Below are positions 17,842-27,325 of a stretch of 64,000 bases of DNA, piece after piece (position 1 is the first letter of the stretch; every line of letters starts with the position of its first letter). The position numbers were made by a program, and so were the translations under genes. Location of the stretch: the NCBI RefSeq assembly GCF_030410375.1, contig NZ_JAUHHE010000010.1, positions 1 to 64,000 of the forward strand, read 5' to 3'. Below the pieces are notes generated by a model. It worked only from the letters and a program-made list of their open reading frames with translations, searched no databases and was not told the origin of the DNA. The DNA is from Zwartia vadi (GTDB taxonomy: Bacteria; Pseudomonadota; Gammaproteobacteria; Burkholderiales; Burkholderiaceae_B).

Positions 17842-19554
17842 ATGCATGACCTCGTAATTCGTGGCGGAACTATTGTTGATGGAACTGGCAAACCTGCTTT
17901 TACAGGTGATATCGCTATCAGTAAGGGTCGTTTGACTGAAGTGGGCGGGAAAGTCGGTGAGGGTCGCCGGGAAATAAATGCCGAAGGGTGTCTGGTCACG
18001 CCTGGATGGATCGACATACATACTCATTATGACGGTCAAGCGACATGGGATCCGTATTTGAGCCCCTCAACCTGGCATGGTGTGACCACTGCGATCATGG
18101 GCAATTGCGGTGTAGGATTCGCGCCCGTCAAACCTGAGCGACGGGAGTGGTTGATCAAGGTGATGGAGGGCGTAGAGGATATACCTGGCACGGCCTTGTC
18201 TGAGGGCATTCAATGGGAATGGGAAACTTTTCCTGAATACCTGGATGCGCTGGATCGCAAACCCAAGGCGCTTGATATCGGTGCGCAGGTTCCGCATTCA
18301 GCGGTACGTGCGTATGTCATGGGTGAGCGGGCGATTAATCACGATGAAGCGAACCCAGCTGATCTCTTGGCAATGCGTAATCTGGTCAGGGAGGCAATTG
18401 ATGCAGGGGCCATGGGGTTTTCAACTTCAAAAACATTTCTTCACAAATATGATGAGCGAAAGTATCCGCCCGGAACATTTGCGACAGAGGAGGAGTTGAT
18501 GTCGCTTGGGACGGTGCTTGGTGAAGCTGGCCATGGTGTATTCCAGATGACGGCTAATCATCCCGCGATGGAGATGGAGATTCCTTGGCTCAATGCATTA
18601 GCACGTCACAACAAACTTCCTGTTTTGTTCAATCTGCAGCAGACTGACGTCGCGCCTGATATTTGGAAAAGTTTGCTTGTGAAACTGGAGCAGGCGCGAA
18701 AAGAAAATGTCCCTTTAATGGGCGGGATCAGCGGTCGTCCCTTAGGTATTTTGTTCTCGTGGCGAAGCAGTTTGCAACCATTCATGGCGCATCAGACGTT
18801 TAAAGAATTACAGCATTTACCATTTGAAAAAATGATCGAGCAGCTCCGCAAGCCTGAGATTCGAAGCCGGATGTTATCTGAAAAACCGGGCCTGCTTGAT
18901 CGAAGAGCAACAACATTATTCAGTAGTTTCAATAAAATTTATCCATTGGGTGACAACCCGGACTATGAACCGTTGCCTGAACTAAGTGTCGCGGCGGTCT
19001 CTGCCCGGACTGGCGTTGCACCGCTGGAAATCATTTATGACATGATGATGGAGCAAGAGGGAAAAGCAATTCTTTATTATCCATCATTCAACTACTCTTA
19101 CGAAAATTTAGATCATCTCCACGAGATGTTGCAACATGAAAATACTGTAAATAGCTTGTCGGATGGTGGTGCGCATTGTGGCTACATCTGCGATGTCAGC
19201 ATGCCAACCTTTATGCTCAGTTATTGGACTCGAGACCGAACACGAGGCCCTAAGCTGTCGCTTGAGTTGATGGTCAAGCGTCAAACATTAGACACAGCGC
19301 GAATTTATGGTTTGAATGATAGAGGCGTGCTTCGCTCGGGCATGAAAGCAGATATCAATATTATCGATCCTGAGAAGCTTCGCTTATTTTGTCCAGAGAT
19401 GATCTTTGATTTGCCAGCAGGCGGCAGACGTCTAGTGCAGCGTGCCGATGGTTATGTCGCGACCTTGGTCAATGGAGAAACCATCTTTGAGAACGGGATC
19501 GCAACAGGTGCTCTACCAGGTCAGCTCCTGCGCAGCCGGGCTGGAGGCTTGTGA
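17842..19554 (+). CDS. N-acyl-D-amino-acid deacylase / D-aminoacylase family amidohydrolase
   Basis: 570 aa from the ATG at 17842; an upstream in-frame ATG at 17764 lies inside the receptor gene and is unlikely. Metal-binding blocks are [19 protein letters not shown] near residue 55 and [10 protein letters not shown] near 90, with the Cys that bridges metals in D-aminoacylases. ALGFST-like GAMGFSTSK, then [17 protein letters not shown] and [14 protein letters not shown] follow. The enzyme removes the acyl group from N-acyl-D-amino acids or a related amide. It forms a unit with the Bug receptor just upstream and with the divergent LysR gene. Substrate specificity is not evident. Confidence 0.9.
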   Translation: MHDLVIRGGTIVDGTGKPAFTGDIAISKGRLTEVGGKVGEGRREINAEGCLVTPGWIDIHTHYDGQATWDPYLSPSTWHGVTTAIMGNCGVGFAPVKPERREWLIKVMEGVEDIPGTALSEGIQWEWETFPEYLDALDRKPKALDIGAQVPHSAVRAYVMGERAINHDEANPADLLAMRNLVREAIDAGAMGFSTSKTFLHKYDERKYPPGTFATEEELMSLGTVLGEAGHGVFQMTANHPAMEMEIPWLNALARHNKLPVLFNLQQTDVAPDIWKSLLVKLEQARKENVPLMGGISGRPLGILFSWRSSLQPFMAHQTFKELQHLPFEKMIEQLRKPEIRSRMLSEKPGLLDRRATTLFSSFNKIYPLGDNPDYEPLPELSVAAVSARTGVAPLEIIYDMMMEQEGKAILYYPSFNYSYENLDHLHEMLQHENTVNSLSDGGAHCGYICDVSMPTFMLSYWTRDRTRGPKLSLELMVKRQTLDTARIYGLNDRGVLRSGMKADINIIDPEKLRLFCPEMIFDLPAGGRRLVQRADGYVATLVNGETIFENGIATGALPGQLLRSRAGGL

Positions 19555-19709
19555 AAAGAGTCGCCAATCAGTCTTACAAGGTTTTTATAGAGATTTAATT
19601 TGCTAGTGAAGTTGTTCTTACAGACTATTGCTGAAGACTGAGTACCCAAATGGGCATCTCAAATTGGGAAACAAGTCGGTCGATAAGAAACCATAAAGCT
19701 GGGCGGTTA

Positions 19710-19732
19710 TCCAACTTTATGGGGTCAGTTCA
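19710..19732. repeat. Orphan copy of the IS3-family terminal sequence
   Basis: Twenty-three bases containing CCAACTTTATGGGGTCAGTT are identical to 103-125 at the end of the IS at the window start. No transposase coding sequence lies next to it. It sits in the 196-bp convergent gap between the deacylase and the second Ntn-hydrolase, and looks like a solo end left after deletion of an element. Confidence 0.7.
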
Positions 19733-19750
19733 GGACTTGAGTTTGAAAAA

Positions 19751-20872
19751 TTACTTTAAAAGCTCTGCTGTTAAATCATTTTTCGGGTAGGGTAATTTAT
19801 CAATGACCCACGTTCTTGATTTGCCAGATTTAAACACCTGATTGAGATCAATCTCTATAAAGTTTGTACGATTAGCGTAGTTTGTAATCTTCATACGATT
19901 ATTGTTCAAATCTTTCAGATTTACCCATTGTGTGTAGTCGGAAACAACCTGTTTACCATCTGTAGAACGGGCAACGCCAGCAGCCATGTCAACGTTATTC
20001 AAGAAATGCCCAGCCAATTGAACCGCTTCAGTACTATTTGATGCTTGATAGGCAAACTGCTTGAGATAGGCTTGTCTGACAAAACGGGAAGGTGGTGTGT
20101 AATCTGCTGGCAATCCCATCAAGCCTCCACCCTGTCCAAGCTCCGTCACATTTGTGCCGTTTACTTGGACAGACGATCTTGCAGTAGAGGTAAGAGATAT
20201 ATAGTTTCTAACATTGTTAAGATGCCAGTCATAGGTTGGTGCGTTGGTCAATACGCCCGCTACATTTTCATGAATCACCATTTGACCTTTCACAAACTCG
20301 ACGATGATGCTGTCACCGGTCCGATCTGTTAATACGTAATGTAACCATGGAGGCGTTGGAATACCTTTGACCTCGCTTGCGTCATACCAGACTTTATATT
20401 TTGGAATCTCAGTGCGCAGCTCTTTTACTGATCCAAACATTCCCAAGATAAAGCCTCCAAAATTAATCACAGAAATATAATTTTTATCTTGGGGGGTAAC
20501 GGTTTGGTACTCAGTAAAACCAGGTAAAAAATTACCGCTGATGGCCAGGCCCGCCTCATTTTGTCCTTCTAAATATGCAGGTGAACCCTCCAAAACCCCA
20601 GGGGCAACTCCAACGAAAGCATACTTGCTAGGTAAGTTTTTTGCGGGTAGTTTCATTGAAGCTGGCGCAGTCAATGGGATGTTCGTTCCCTTTGGGTTTG
20701 CAATCAGCTCCCACTTCATATCAAAAGCCCACTCCATTGTTCTTCCTGCAACAACAGACCCATCTTTTGCGATGACATTAACAGCCGTACATGCATTGCC
20801 AATCATTGGAGTAAAAGCGAAGGTCGTTGCAACGAATGCCGCGACTAATTTTTTGATCATTTGTTGTTTCAT
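19751..20872 (-). CDS. Linear amide C-N hydrolase (choloylglycine hydrolase family), exported
   Basis: 373 aa. The signal peptide ends IGNA and Cys28 would become the N-terminal nucleophile (NA-CTAVNV). Family blocks are GRTMEWAFD with the conserved Arg, YAFVGVAPG, EGQNEAGLAISGNFLPG, IVEFVKGQMVIHENVAGVLTNAP with Asn, and PPSRFVR. It is a diverged paralogue of the protein at 4367-5470, with the same architecture. It is flanked by an IS end remnant and a beta-lactamase-fold hydrolase. Substrate could be penicillin V-like amides, N-acyl homoserine lactones or other N-acyl compounds. Standing alone in an accessory stretch, it may have been gained by transfer. Confidence 0.88.
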   Translation of the reverse strand: MKQQMIKKLVAAFVATTFAFTPMIGNACTAVNVIAKDGSVVAGRTMEWAFDMKWELIANPKGTNIPLTAPASMKLPAKNLPSKYAFVGVAPGVLEGSPAYLEGQNEAGLAISGNFLPGFTEYQTVTPQDKNYISVINFGGFILGMFGSVKELRTEIPKYKVWYDASEVKGIPTPPWLHYVLTDRTGDSIIVEFVKGQMVIHENVAGVLTNAPTYDWHLNNVRNYISLTSTARSSVQVNGTNVTELGQGGGLMGLPADYTPPSRFVRQAYLKQFAYQASNSTEAVQLAGHFLNNVDMAAGVARSTDGKQVVSDYTQWVNLKDLNNNRMKITNYANRTNFIEIDLNQVFKSGKSRTWVIDKLPYPKNDLTAELLK

Positions 20873-21008
20873 AGAAAATCCTTTAGGCGGGTGGAGTTGG
20901 AACTCAAAATAGTATCGTGAAAAAATTTAGTCATGATTTAAATCACTTAGGAAACGCAAAAGTCGACCCCGTAATGTCCATACATTCACCGTTCAAACCG
21001 GATAACTT

Positions 21009-22175
21009 TTAATCACCCAGGGTCGCCCAGTCACGATATAGGTTGTAAAGATCGATCATGTAGTTTTCGACGTTTGAAAAAGCAATGATTATTTTTTGAT
21101 TCTTATGATTCCATCCTATTCTTTGTCCTCCATGACCGATTGCCCAGTAGCTATCTCTTAGTCTGAGATTATCTGTCCAGATAAAGTACCCATAACCATC
21201 AAAGGATTGCCCTGTTTTCTTTGACTTATTTTCAATTTGTGTACGACTAGCTTGACGTACATAATCACCAAAGCAACCACTCGACATCTCGTTACGTTTG
21301 ACCCAAACAGCCAATCTAACCCAGTCATTCATAGTTAATGCAATATCTCCAGAAGCTCTTCCAAAGTTAAATCTATCTTGCCCGATAATCGCCGTCCCTT
21401 CTATTCCTGCAGGCAAAAGAACATTATTTTCTAACCAGCGTGCATAACTCATGCCAGTAGTTTTATTTATGATGACTCCGATTGTGAAAGGATCCGTACT
21501 TCGGTAGGCGAAGTATTCGCCCGGTTTTCTGCTGACACTTAAAGGACCGATATGCGCCGAATTTACTAAGGGTGTTTTGAGAACATCAAGTAGACTTATT
21601 CGACCGGCATTAATATCTGCATTTTGATTTTTTGTTGTAACAGTCGAGTCAGAGTTTCCCTCCCAAGTTCCAGACGACATCATTAAAAGTTGACGAACCG
21701 TTGCTTTTCCTAGATCGGTGCCTTTAAGTTCGGGAACTAAATCTTGTGTGACTGAACCTAAACTGAATTTTTGGGCACAAATTGCTTTGCCCACAGCCAT
21801 CGATGTGACTGTTTTGGCAACGCTGTAACTCATAAACGTACTTTTTTCATCACTCCCTCCTTTGTATCCAACCCACACAACCTCATTTCCATTGATAAGA
21901 GCCATTGATTTAGCTGACGATCTTTGGAACAAATGAATTGCTTGATCAATGATCGGTTGTTCTTTTTCTGTAGGATTTCGAAAGGTCAAGGAAGCCGGCT
22001 CAAGGGAAGCAGATGTTCGGTAGAACCAAGTCGGTCCTTTCGACAACAACCAGCTGTCAGGTGCGGCAGCAAAGCCTCCCACCGTAGGCATCTGAGCACC
22101 GGCAATCTCAATCAAGGAAAAAAAAAGTAAAACTAGTGTTGATGTTTTAATCATTATTAAATTTGGTGGTTTCAA
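21009..22175 (-). CDS. Beta-lactamase-fold serine hydrolase (class C / 6-aminohexanoate-dimer hydrolase type), exported
   Basis: 388 aa; the signal peptide ends near AGAQ at about residue 28. The active-site S-x-x-K is Ser118-Val-Ala-Lys121 in FMSYSVAKTVTS. The second block is EYFAYRSTDPF, with Tyr as in the Y-x-S/N motif, and the third is WAIGHGGQRIG, the H-x-G/K-T-G-like box. Such proteins act as esterases, D-aminopeptidases or amide hydrolases and are usually not true beta-lactamases. A membrane-protein gene lies 40 bases upstream on the same strand, so the two are probably co-transcribed. ATG at 22154 is a possible alternative start. Confidence 0.85.
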   Translation of the reverse strand: MKPPNLIMIKTSTLVLLFFSLIEIAGAQMPTVGGFAAAPDSWLLSKGPTWFYRTSASLEPASLTFRNPTEKEQPIIDQAIHLFQRSSAKSMALINGNEVVWVGYKGGSDEKSTFMSYSVAKTVTSMAVGKAICAQKFSLGSVTQDLVPELKGTDLGKATVRQLLMMSSGTWEGNSDSTVTTKNQNADINAGRISLLDVLKTPLVNSAHIGPLSVSRKPGEYFAYRSTDPFTIGVIINKTTGMSYARWLENNVLLPAGIEGTAIIGQDRFNFGRASGDIALTMNDWVRLAVWVKRNEMSSGCFGDYVRQASRTQIENKSKKTGQSFDGYGYFIWTDNLRLRDSYWAIGHGGQRIGWNHKNQKIIIAFSNVENYMIDLYNLYRDWATLGD

Positions 22176-22215
22176 GTATGCAGTGCAACGTTGATTCGAG
22201 CCAATATCATTTTAA

Positions 22216-23178
22216 TTAATAGGGTCGTTTTAACTGGATGCCACCCAATACATTATCGTGACACCAGCTTGATAAAAAATACCAGTTAGGTACTGCATGA
22301 GCAGAGATATTTGTCAGAACCGCCAAAACCGGATCGTTTGCAAGCAATGCTGGATTTAATTCCTCTTTGAAAGCTGCAGAGTTTGCAAATGAACTCGGAG
22401 ATATAAAGCTGTAAAGTAATAAAACAATAAAAAGACAGCTGGTCACTAACCGAATTTGTAAAGAAGATATGCCTAGTCTTGATTGAAAAATACGCAAATT
22501 CATGCCCAGCCACTGTGCCAGATTCAACAGCGCAAAAAAGATTGATATCCCGAGCGTCAAGGGTGGAATAATCAAGTTGCGGTATGCATTAGAAAGACGA
22601 ACTTCGGAGTCATTGAGCGCTAACAAACCCTTGATTTGGCCTGGACTCATTTCACTCCACGTCGAGACTTGTTCTATTCGATTTGGAGCATACAACGCAA
22701 GGGCTGGAAATAAAGAAGCGGCGATCTTGCGGTCTTGTTCTTGCGCAGGTTCAGTAAAAAAAGTATTAGCTGCTTTTGTTTTTAATTTTCCCTCTGCTGC
22801 TTTTGTGCTGAGCATGGCCAGTATTAAGGATACTTCTTTGTCTTCGATTGATGCCTGAGTCACGAGATAATCAGTGATCCATTTTTGAACATGCCACATT
22901 AGTGCGATACCAATCACCAGACATAAGGCATAACGCAATCCATTGGAAATCTTGACTGCGGTTGAATTTCGATAAAGGACAAGGCTTAGTCCTAAACCTG
23001 AAAGGATGCGTCCCCAGAACTCCAGTCCAAGCAAAACATCGTCAGAGACCAGATCAACTGAAATATTTAAAAGCTGAAAATTGAAGGCAAACTCAACGCT
23101 TGTATATGCCAATGTAAAGAAATATAGCAGCCACCAGTTTGAAGTAACCTTGGAAGAAGGTGATGATGAGACTCTCAT
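22216..23178 (-). CDS. Unrecognised integral membrane protein
   Basis: 320 aa, not assigned to a family by eye. Hydrophobic segments lie at about residues 15-34, 52-68, 83-99, 205-225 and 250-266, with a hydrophilic central region (about 105-200) rich in A, E and K, followed by a short extracytoplasmic C-terminal part containing SWCHDNVLGG. No catalytic motif is visible. It is the upstream gene of a likely pair with the beta-lactamase-fold hydrolase at 21009. Its upstream region carries a Bug gene remnant, so its promoter environment has been rearranged. Confidence 0.6.
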   Translation of the reverse strand: MRVSSSPSSKVTSNWWLLYFFTLAYTSVEFAFNFQLLNISVDLVSDDVLLGLEFWGRILSGLGLSLVLYRNSTAVKISNGLRYALCLVIGIALMWHVQKWITDYLVTQASIEDKEVSLILAMLSTKAAEGKLKTKAANTFFTEPAQEQDRKIAASLFPALALYAPNRIEQVSTWSEMSPGQIKGLLALNDSEVRLSNAYRNLIIPPLTLGISIFFALLNLAQWLGMNLRIFQSRLGISSLQIRLVTSCLFIVLLLYSFISPSSFANSAAFKEELNPALLANDPVLAVLTNISAHAVPNWYFLSSWCHDNVLGGIQLKRPY

Positions 23179-23318
23179 TATGAATGTAACAATTCGTTAT
23201 CGGTCGCTGCAGTTGGGGCATTGATATTCAGCACTGCACTTGTACAAATCTGACCCTCGAAGCCGAGCCGGATGATCAATCACTATGCGCCGAGAGGATT
23301 TGGTTATACGATCGCAAG

Positions 23319-23447
23319 ACCGATGACGTTCGACTAGCTGGACAGGCACTTTAACAACCCATCATAGTTGAAAGTCTGGCAGTTGCCTACGGAACGTTGG
23401 TGTCTAACGTTGTTGCAAAAGCTAGTCCTGACGGTTATACGCTTTAA
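23319..23447 (+). pseudogene. Remnant of a Bug/TctC receptor gene
   Basis: In one frame, TDDVRLAGQAL-stop-QPIIVES is followed by AYGTLVSNVVAKASPDGYTL-stop. QPIIVEN, the GT.G.N block and VAKASPDGYTL are the diagnostic middle of Bug proteins, in the right order and spacing; TDDV.RLAGQAL matches the preceding helix. Two stop codons and loss of both ends show it is dead. It fills the 355-bp gap between the membrane-protein gene and the nucleotidase gene, which otherwise shows nothing recognisable. Confidence 0.8.
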
Positions 23448-23533
23448 ATCGTCAAGCTTGTTTAACTCCCCGTGGACTAAAATTACTTCTTAAGATGTTT
23501 TCCAAAAAATTCACAGGGATCGATTGAGTTTTT

Positions 23534-24730
23534 ATGAGTATCCATTCGCTCTATGAGGCCGTTATTGATGCAGGAAGTAGCGGAACTCGAATTTATCTCT
23601 ATCAAATTACCCTTGACACAAGTTACCCGGAAGTCACGCTTCTTGCGCAAAATGAATTTTCCACAACGCCAAGCGGCAACAAAGAAGATGGGATTAACAA
23701 TTACATTCATCCGACTCAGCCCCGACTGATTGATGACGTATGTGGGGAGGTGATCGAACCTCTTTTAAATAGTCTTGATCCTTATTTGCAAGAATTGCGC
23801 ATATTTAGAAATGATGTCGTTGTTAATTTGTTTGCAACCGCAGGAATGCGTTATGCAGAACGTCACTTTGGTTCTGGCGCAGTAGGTGATCTCTATCGTC
23901 GAGTTAAAGATTTTGTTGCCCAATCCGGATTCAAGGTCGGTGAAATTCGAACCGCAGATGGCAATAGCGAAGAGGGGATCTGGACCTGGGTCAACCTAAA
24001 CGACGTGCACAGAAATATTTTCAATAGTTCCACGTCGCCGCTCGGGGTCATCGAAGTCGGTGGGTCTTCGGCTCAATTAAGTTTTCCTGTGGGCGATGAG
24101 CAGCTCTTTGAGGACGTGTATCCAATCAGAATCAATGACCGGGAATATCGCGTCTTTTGCAAAACCTATCTCGGACTGGGTCAAGACGACGCGCGTAAAA
24201 TGATGCGTCAATCCCTTGGGCCGGTTGGTTCCAATGTCTGTTTTCCAAAAGGATTTCCCAGTCATTGTGACTTGGGAGATACCTTGGATGGATTTGGAAG
24301 TCTAAAACTTGAATGTGATGGCGGTTATGACTTTGATGCGTGCATTGATTGTTATGTCAAACTAATTGCTGACGTCACTCGAGACCGTCCGTTACCAGAT
24401 ATCCACAAATACCCTGTTGAGTTTGTCGGAATCGACGGGGTTTTCCATGCATTGAAATTCTGGAATATTCAGGACAATCCTACCAAGCTCGCTGATCAAA
24501 TTAAAAACCGGGTGATCGACTGTAGCGATTTCGAAAATATTTTTGAAAATGAGTATGTGCAAGCACAAAGCGCGAATGCTACATACATTCACGCGTTGCT
24601 TTTTGGCGTTAATGGGTTGTTGAAGGATAATCCTCAAAAAATGATATCCGCTTTACCGAACTCCACAGATGAAGGCAAGACATTAACTTGGACGAGAGGA
24701 TTTTTATTGCTCAAATATGCGAGCACTTGA
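23534..24730 (+). CDS. GDA1/CD39-type nucleoside phosphatase (apyrase family)
   Basis: 398 aa. The apyrase conserved regions can be read: ACR1 DAGSSGTRIYLY (Asp12 onward), ACR2 LFATAGMRY, ACR3 EEGIWTWVNLND and ACR4 GVIEVGGSSAQLSF. These form the actin/Hsp70-like fold that hydrolyses nucleoside tri- and diphosphates. The family is mainly eukaryotic, with scattered bacterial members such as those of Legionella. No signal peptide is visible; an upstream in-frame TGA fixes the start at 23534. A cytoplasmic apyrase would be odd, so export by another route or a different substrate is possible. It stands alone; the convergent LysR gene ends 37 bases away. Transfer is likely but unproven. Confidence 0.85.
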   Translation: MSIHSLYEAVIDAGSSGTRIYLYQITLDTSYPEVTLLAQNEFSTTPSGNKEDGINNYIHPTQPRLIDDVCGEVIEPLLNSLDPYLQELRIFRNDVVVNLFATAGMRYAERHFGSGAVGDLYRRVKDFVAQSGFKVGEIRTADGNSEEGIWTWVNLNDVHRNIFNSSTSPLGVIEVGGSSAQLSFPVGDEQLFEDVYPIRINDREYRVFCKTYLGLGQDDARKMMRQSLGPVGSNVCFPKGFPSHCDLGDTLDGFGSLKLECDGGYDFDACIDCYVKLIADVTRDRPLPDIHKYPVEFVGIDGVFHALKFWNIQDNPTKLADQIKNRVIDCSDFENIFENEYVQAQSANATYIHALLFGVNGLLKDNPQKMISALPNSTDEGKTLTWTRGFLLLKYAST

Positions 24731-24767
24731 GGATCTTAGTGTTTATTATCTTTTATGCTCCAGAGTA

Positions 24768-25646
24768 CTACGTTGCTCTGAATGCTTGCTTCATGCATTC
24801 CACAAAAAAATCCGTATGTGTGTCTCTTGGGGCCAATTGCGGTCTGAGCAAATAGCTCTTAAAGAGAATATCAGGCTTAAACGGTACGGAAACAATACTT
24901 GGGAACTTTGTGGCTCGGCTCACGATGGGGTTCACAAGACTGACTCCCAGCCCCTCATTGACCATCCTGCATATCGTCACTGCGTAAGCTGTCTCAAGGG
25001 TCATGATTCGCTGAACAGTCCCAAAGACCGCATCGATCGAAAGGCGTGAATGGCTTCCTGAAGGAAGAGAAATAAAGCGCTCCCCCTCGAGATCCTTTGG
25101 GACAAGGTATTTTCTTTTAGCTAATTTGTGTCCCATAGGAACAACGCACACTGCACTCTCGGTGTGAATCAATGACGGGATCACGCCCGGCTTATCATTC
25201 ACATAAGCCACAAAGCCAATGTCGGAATATTGGGTCGCGACCCAATTCGCAATAACGGAAGACTCATTGGTCTGGACGACAACCCTAATGCGGGGATAAC
25301 GCTCATAGAATATCCGTATCGCAATCGGTAGAGCACTCATGGCAATGGATGCTGCAGTTGCAACCCTCAGCACTCCTTGGCCCAAATCTTTAATTGCTCG
25401 AGCAGACTCGGCCACGCTGTCCAGCCCCATGAACGCTCTTTCTACCTCTTTAAAAAAAACTTCGCCCGCCTTTGTAGGTTGAATGCGACCTGCAAAACGA
25501 TCAAAGAGCTCAAAACCAATTTCAGTTTCCAGTTTCCCGATGACACGACTGACATTTGGCTGCGAAGTATGAAGCTGCTTAGCTGCGATCGTCATTGACC
25601 CAGTGAGCATCACCGCTCTGAAAGTCTCTAGTTGCTTGAAATTCAT
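24768..25646 (-). CDS. LysR-family transcriptional regulator
   Basis: 292 aa from the ATG at 25646, which has AAGGA upstream and gives the standard MNFKQLETFRAVM start; a further 15 residues upstream are not family-like. The winged helix has LTGSMTIAAKQLHTSQPNVSRVIGKLE. The substrate domain includes VLRVATAASIAMSALP and ICRMVNEGLGVSLVNP, the NocR/OccR-type C-terminal block. It is divergent from the lyase-Bug pair (25795-28309) and is the likely regulator. No perfect palindrome was seen in the 148-bp intergenic region. Confidence 0.92.
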   Translation of the reverse strand: MNFKQLETFRAVMLTGSMTIAAKQLHTSQPNVSRVIGKLETEIGFELFDRFAGRIQPTKAGEVFFKEVERAFMGLDSVAESARAIKDLGQGVLRVATAASIAMSALPIAIRIFYERYPRIRVVVQTNESSVIANWVATQYSDIGFVAYVNDKPGVIPSLIHTESAVCVVPMGHKLAKRKYLVPKDLEGERFISLPSGSHSRLSIDAVFGTVQRIMTLETAYAVTICRMVNEGLGVSLVNPIVSRATKFPSIVSVPFKPDILFKSYLLRPQLAPRDTHTDFFVECMKQAFRAT

Positions 25647-25794
25647 AGGCTTCCTTTTTGGCGATGAAACACAGACTTCAGTGCAAAGCAATACTTTATG
25701 TCATATCAAAAATTTATGGAATAGCTAATTTATTTGATTTGACCGGTATGAGTTCGGCTTGGATACTGAAAATATCGTAGACGGAGCGTTGGAC

Positions 25795-27294
25795 ATGGAA
25801 TCAAAAGTAAGCAGTCGGCTCAAAGAGCCTCTTGCAGCAGAAATCTGTGAACTCATTTACGCACCCCGCCTCGCACGTGATTTTCTGAAGCAATTTCCCC
25901 ACATCACACAGGTGAACAAGGCGCACCTGCTGATGCTGCATAAGACTGGGTTGCTTAACGATGAGACTGCCAACAAGCTCGCCAATGGCCTAAAGCAGAT
26001 GGAGTCCGAAGGTCCTTCAGCAGTCGAGCTAGACCCTTCAAGAGAGGATCCCTATTTCAATTATGAAGCGAAATTAATATCCATCACTAGCCGCGATATT
26101 GGTGGAAGGCTGCACATGGCGCGTAGCCGAAATGACATGGGCGCAACCATAGACCGGATTCGGGCACGAGACGTCGTCTTTGATACCTTGGAAGCGGTCG
26201 GTCGTGTTAGGAAAACCATACTTGAACGCGCAGACATTTTTGCCAATACCGTCATGCCCGGGTACACCCATCTGCAACCTGCGCAGCCCATCACTTTTGG
26301 TTTTTATCTGTCGGGAGTCGCTGAGTCTTTAGGGCGGGACATGGATCGCCTCCATAACGCCCTAGTTAGAATCGATATGTGTCCGCTAGGTGCTGGGGCA
26401 TTTGCAGGAACACGATTTCCCATCGACCGAAGTATGACTGCGAGACACCTTGGATTTACAGGCGTAGTAGCAAATGCGCTGGATGCGGTTGCCTCTCGTG
26501 ATTTCGCATGGGAGGCGATGTCTGCAATGGCCATGTTGGCCGTGACCTGGGGACGCGTTGCTCAAGACCTTCATATCTGGTCCTCCCATGAGTTCGGTCT
26601 TGTGTCTTTCCCGGATCGCATCGCCAGCACGTCAAGTATCATGCCGCAGAAAAAAAACCCAGCAGTGCTGGAGTACCTGAAAGGAAAGAGTGCACACGTC
26701 CTAGGCTTGCTCAATACAGCGCTGGTAACCGTGAAAGGTACTTTTTTTTCGCATGCGGGTGACAGCAGTCGCGAAAGCATGAGAAATTTCTGGGAATGCT
26801 CTGAAGAGGTCATACGGAGCCTCTCTCTGTTCGATCTGATTATTGCTAGCGTCGAGCCACGCAAGCAAAGCATGCTTGCACACGTTAGTCGAGATTTCTC
26901 TGTGGCAACAGACTTGGCTGATGGCTTAGTGCTTGACGCCAACATACCCTTCCGTGAAGCACATCATATCGTGGGTACGCTGGTACGTATGGCCTTGGAT
27001 GCGGACAAGTGCGCAACTGAACTGACTAGCGACATGCTGGATCAGGCGTCCGTTGAGGTAATGGGCATCAAGCTCGGTTGGTCTGAAACTAAGCTGAGTA
27101 AGTACATAGATCCGACTGAAAGCGTCAATGCTCGTCAGTGGGGAGGGCCCGCACCCGATGCAGTTCGTCAATCGGTTCAATCGCAGCTACAACACCTAGA
27201 CAACTCACTGTCTGTTGTCGCTGCATCAAAAGTAAGAGTTGAAGTAGCCAGCCGGACAATGGAACAGGAATTCGACACTCTTGCTTCTCTCTAA
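25795..27294 (+). CDS. Argininosuccinate-lyase-like C-N lyase (fumarase/aspartase superfamily)
   Basis: 499 aa from the ATG at 25795, with GGAG 8 bases upstream; a TTG at 25759 would add 12 residues. Superfamily blocks are LHMARSRNDMGAT (substrate loop), PGYTHLQPAQPI with the acid histidine, and STSSIMPQKKNPAV, the signature with the catalytic serine. ASL normally cleaves argininosuccinate, but this copy sits beside a Bug receptor and a LysR regulator, not arg genes, and its N-terminus differs from classical ASL. EDDS lyase is a superfamily relative with a catabolic role, so an aminocarboxylate lyase is possible. The true substrate is unknown. Confidence 0.85.
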   Translation: MESKVSSRLKEPLAAEICELIYAPRLARDFLKQFPHITQVNKAHLLMLHKTGLLNDETANKLANGLKQMESEGPSAVELDPSREDPYFNYEAKLISITSRDIGGRLHMARSRNDMGATIDRIRARDVVFDTLEAVGRVRKTILERADIFANTVMPGYTHLQPAQPITFGFYLSGVAESLGRDMDRLHNALVRIDMCPLGAGAFAGTRFPIDRSMTARHLGFTGVVANALDAVASRDFAWEAMSAMAMLAVTWGRVAQDLHIWSSHEFGLVSFPDRIASTSSIMPQKKNPAVLEYLKGKSAHVLGLLNTALVTVKGTFFSHAGDSSRESMRNFWECSEEVIRSLSLFDLIIASVEPRKQSMLAHVSRDFSVATDLADGLVLDANIPFREAHHIVGTLVRMALDADKCATELTSDMLDQASVEVMGIKLGWSETKLSKYIDPTESVNARQWGGPAPDAVRQSVQSQLQHLDNSLSVVAASKVRVEVASRTMEQEFDTLASL

Positions 27295-27325
27295 TCATCA
27301 CTAAAAAGTTTTGGAGGAACACAAC

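Noticed and set aside
20963..20982. GACCCCGTAATGTCC-like sequence resembling a degraded IS end on the far side of the second Ntn-hydrolase
   Set aside because: Only a partial match to the IS terminal sequence, so a bracketed mobile segment around 19751-20872 cannot be supported.
26571..26945. Antisense 124-codon open frame within the lyase gene
   Set aside because: The opposite strand encodes the conserved SSIMPQKKNP region; the antisense frame has no family features.
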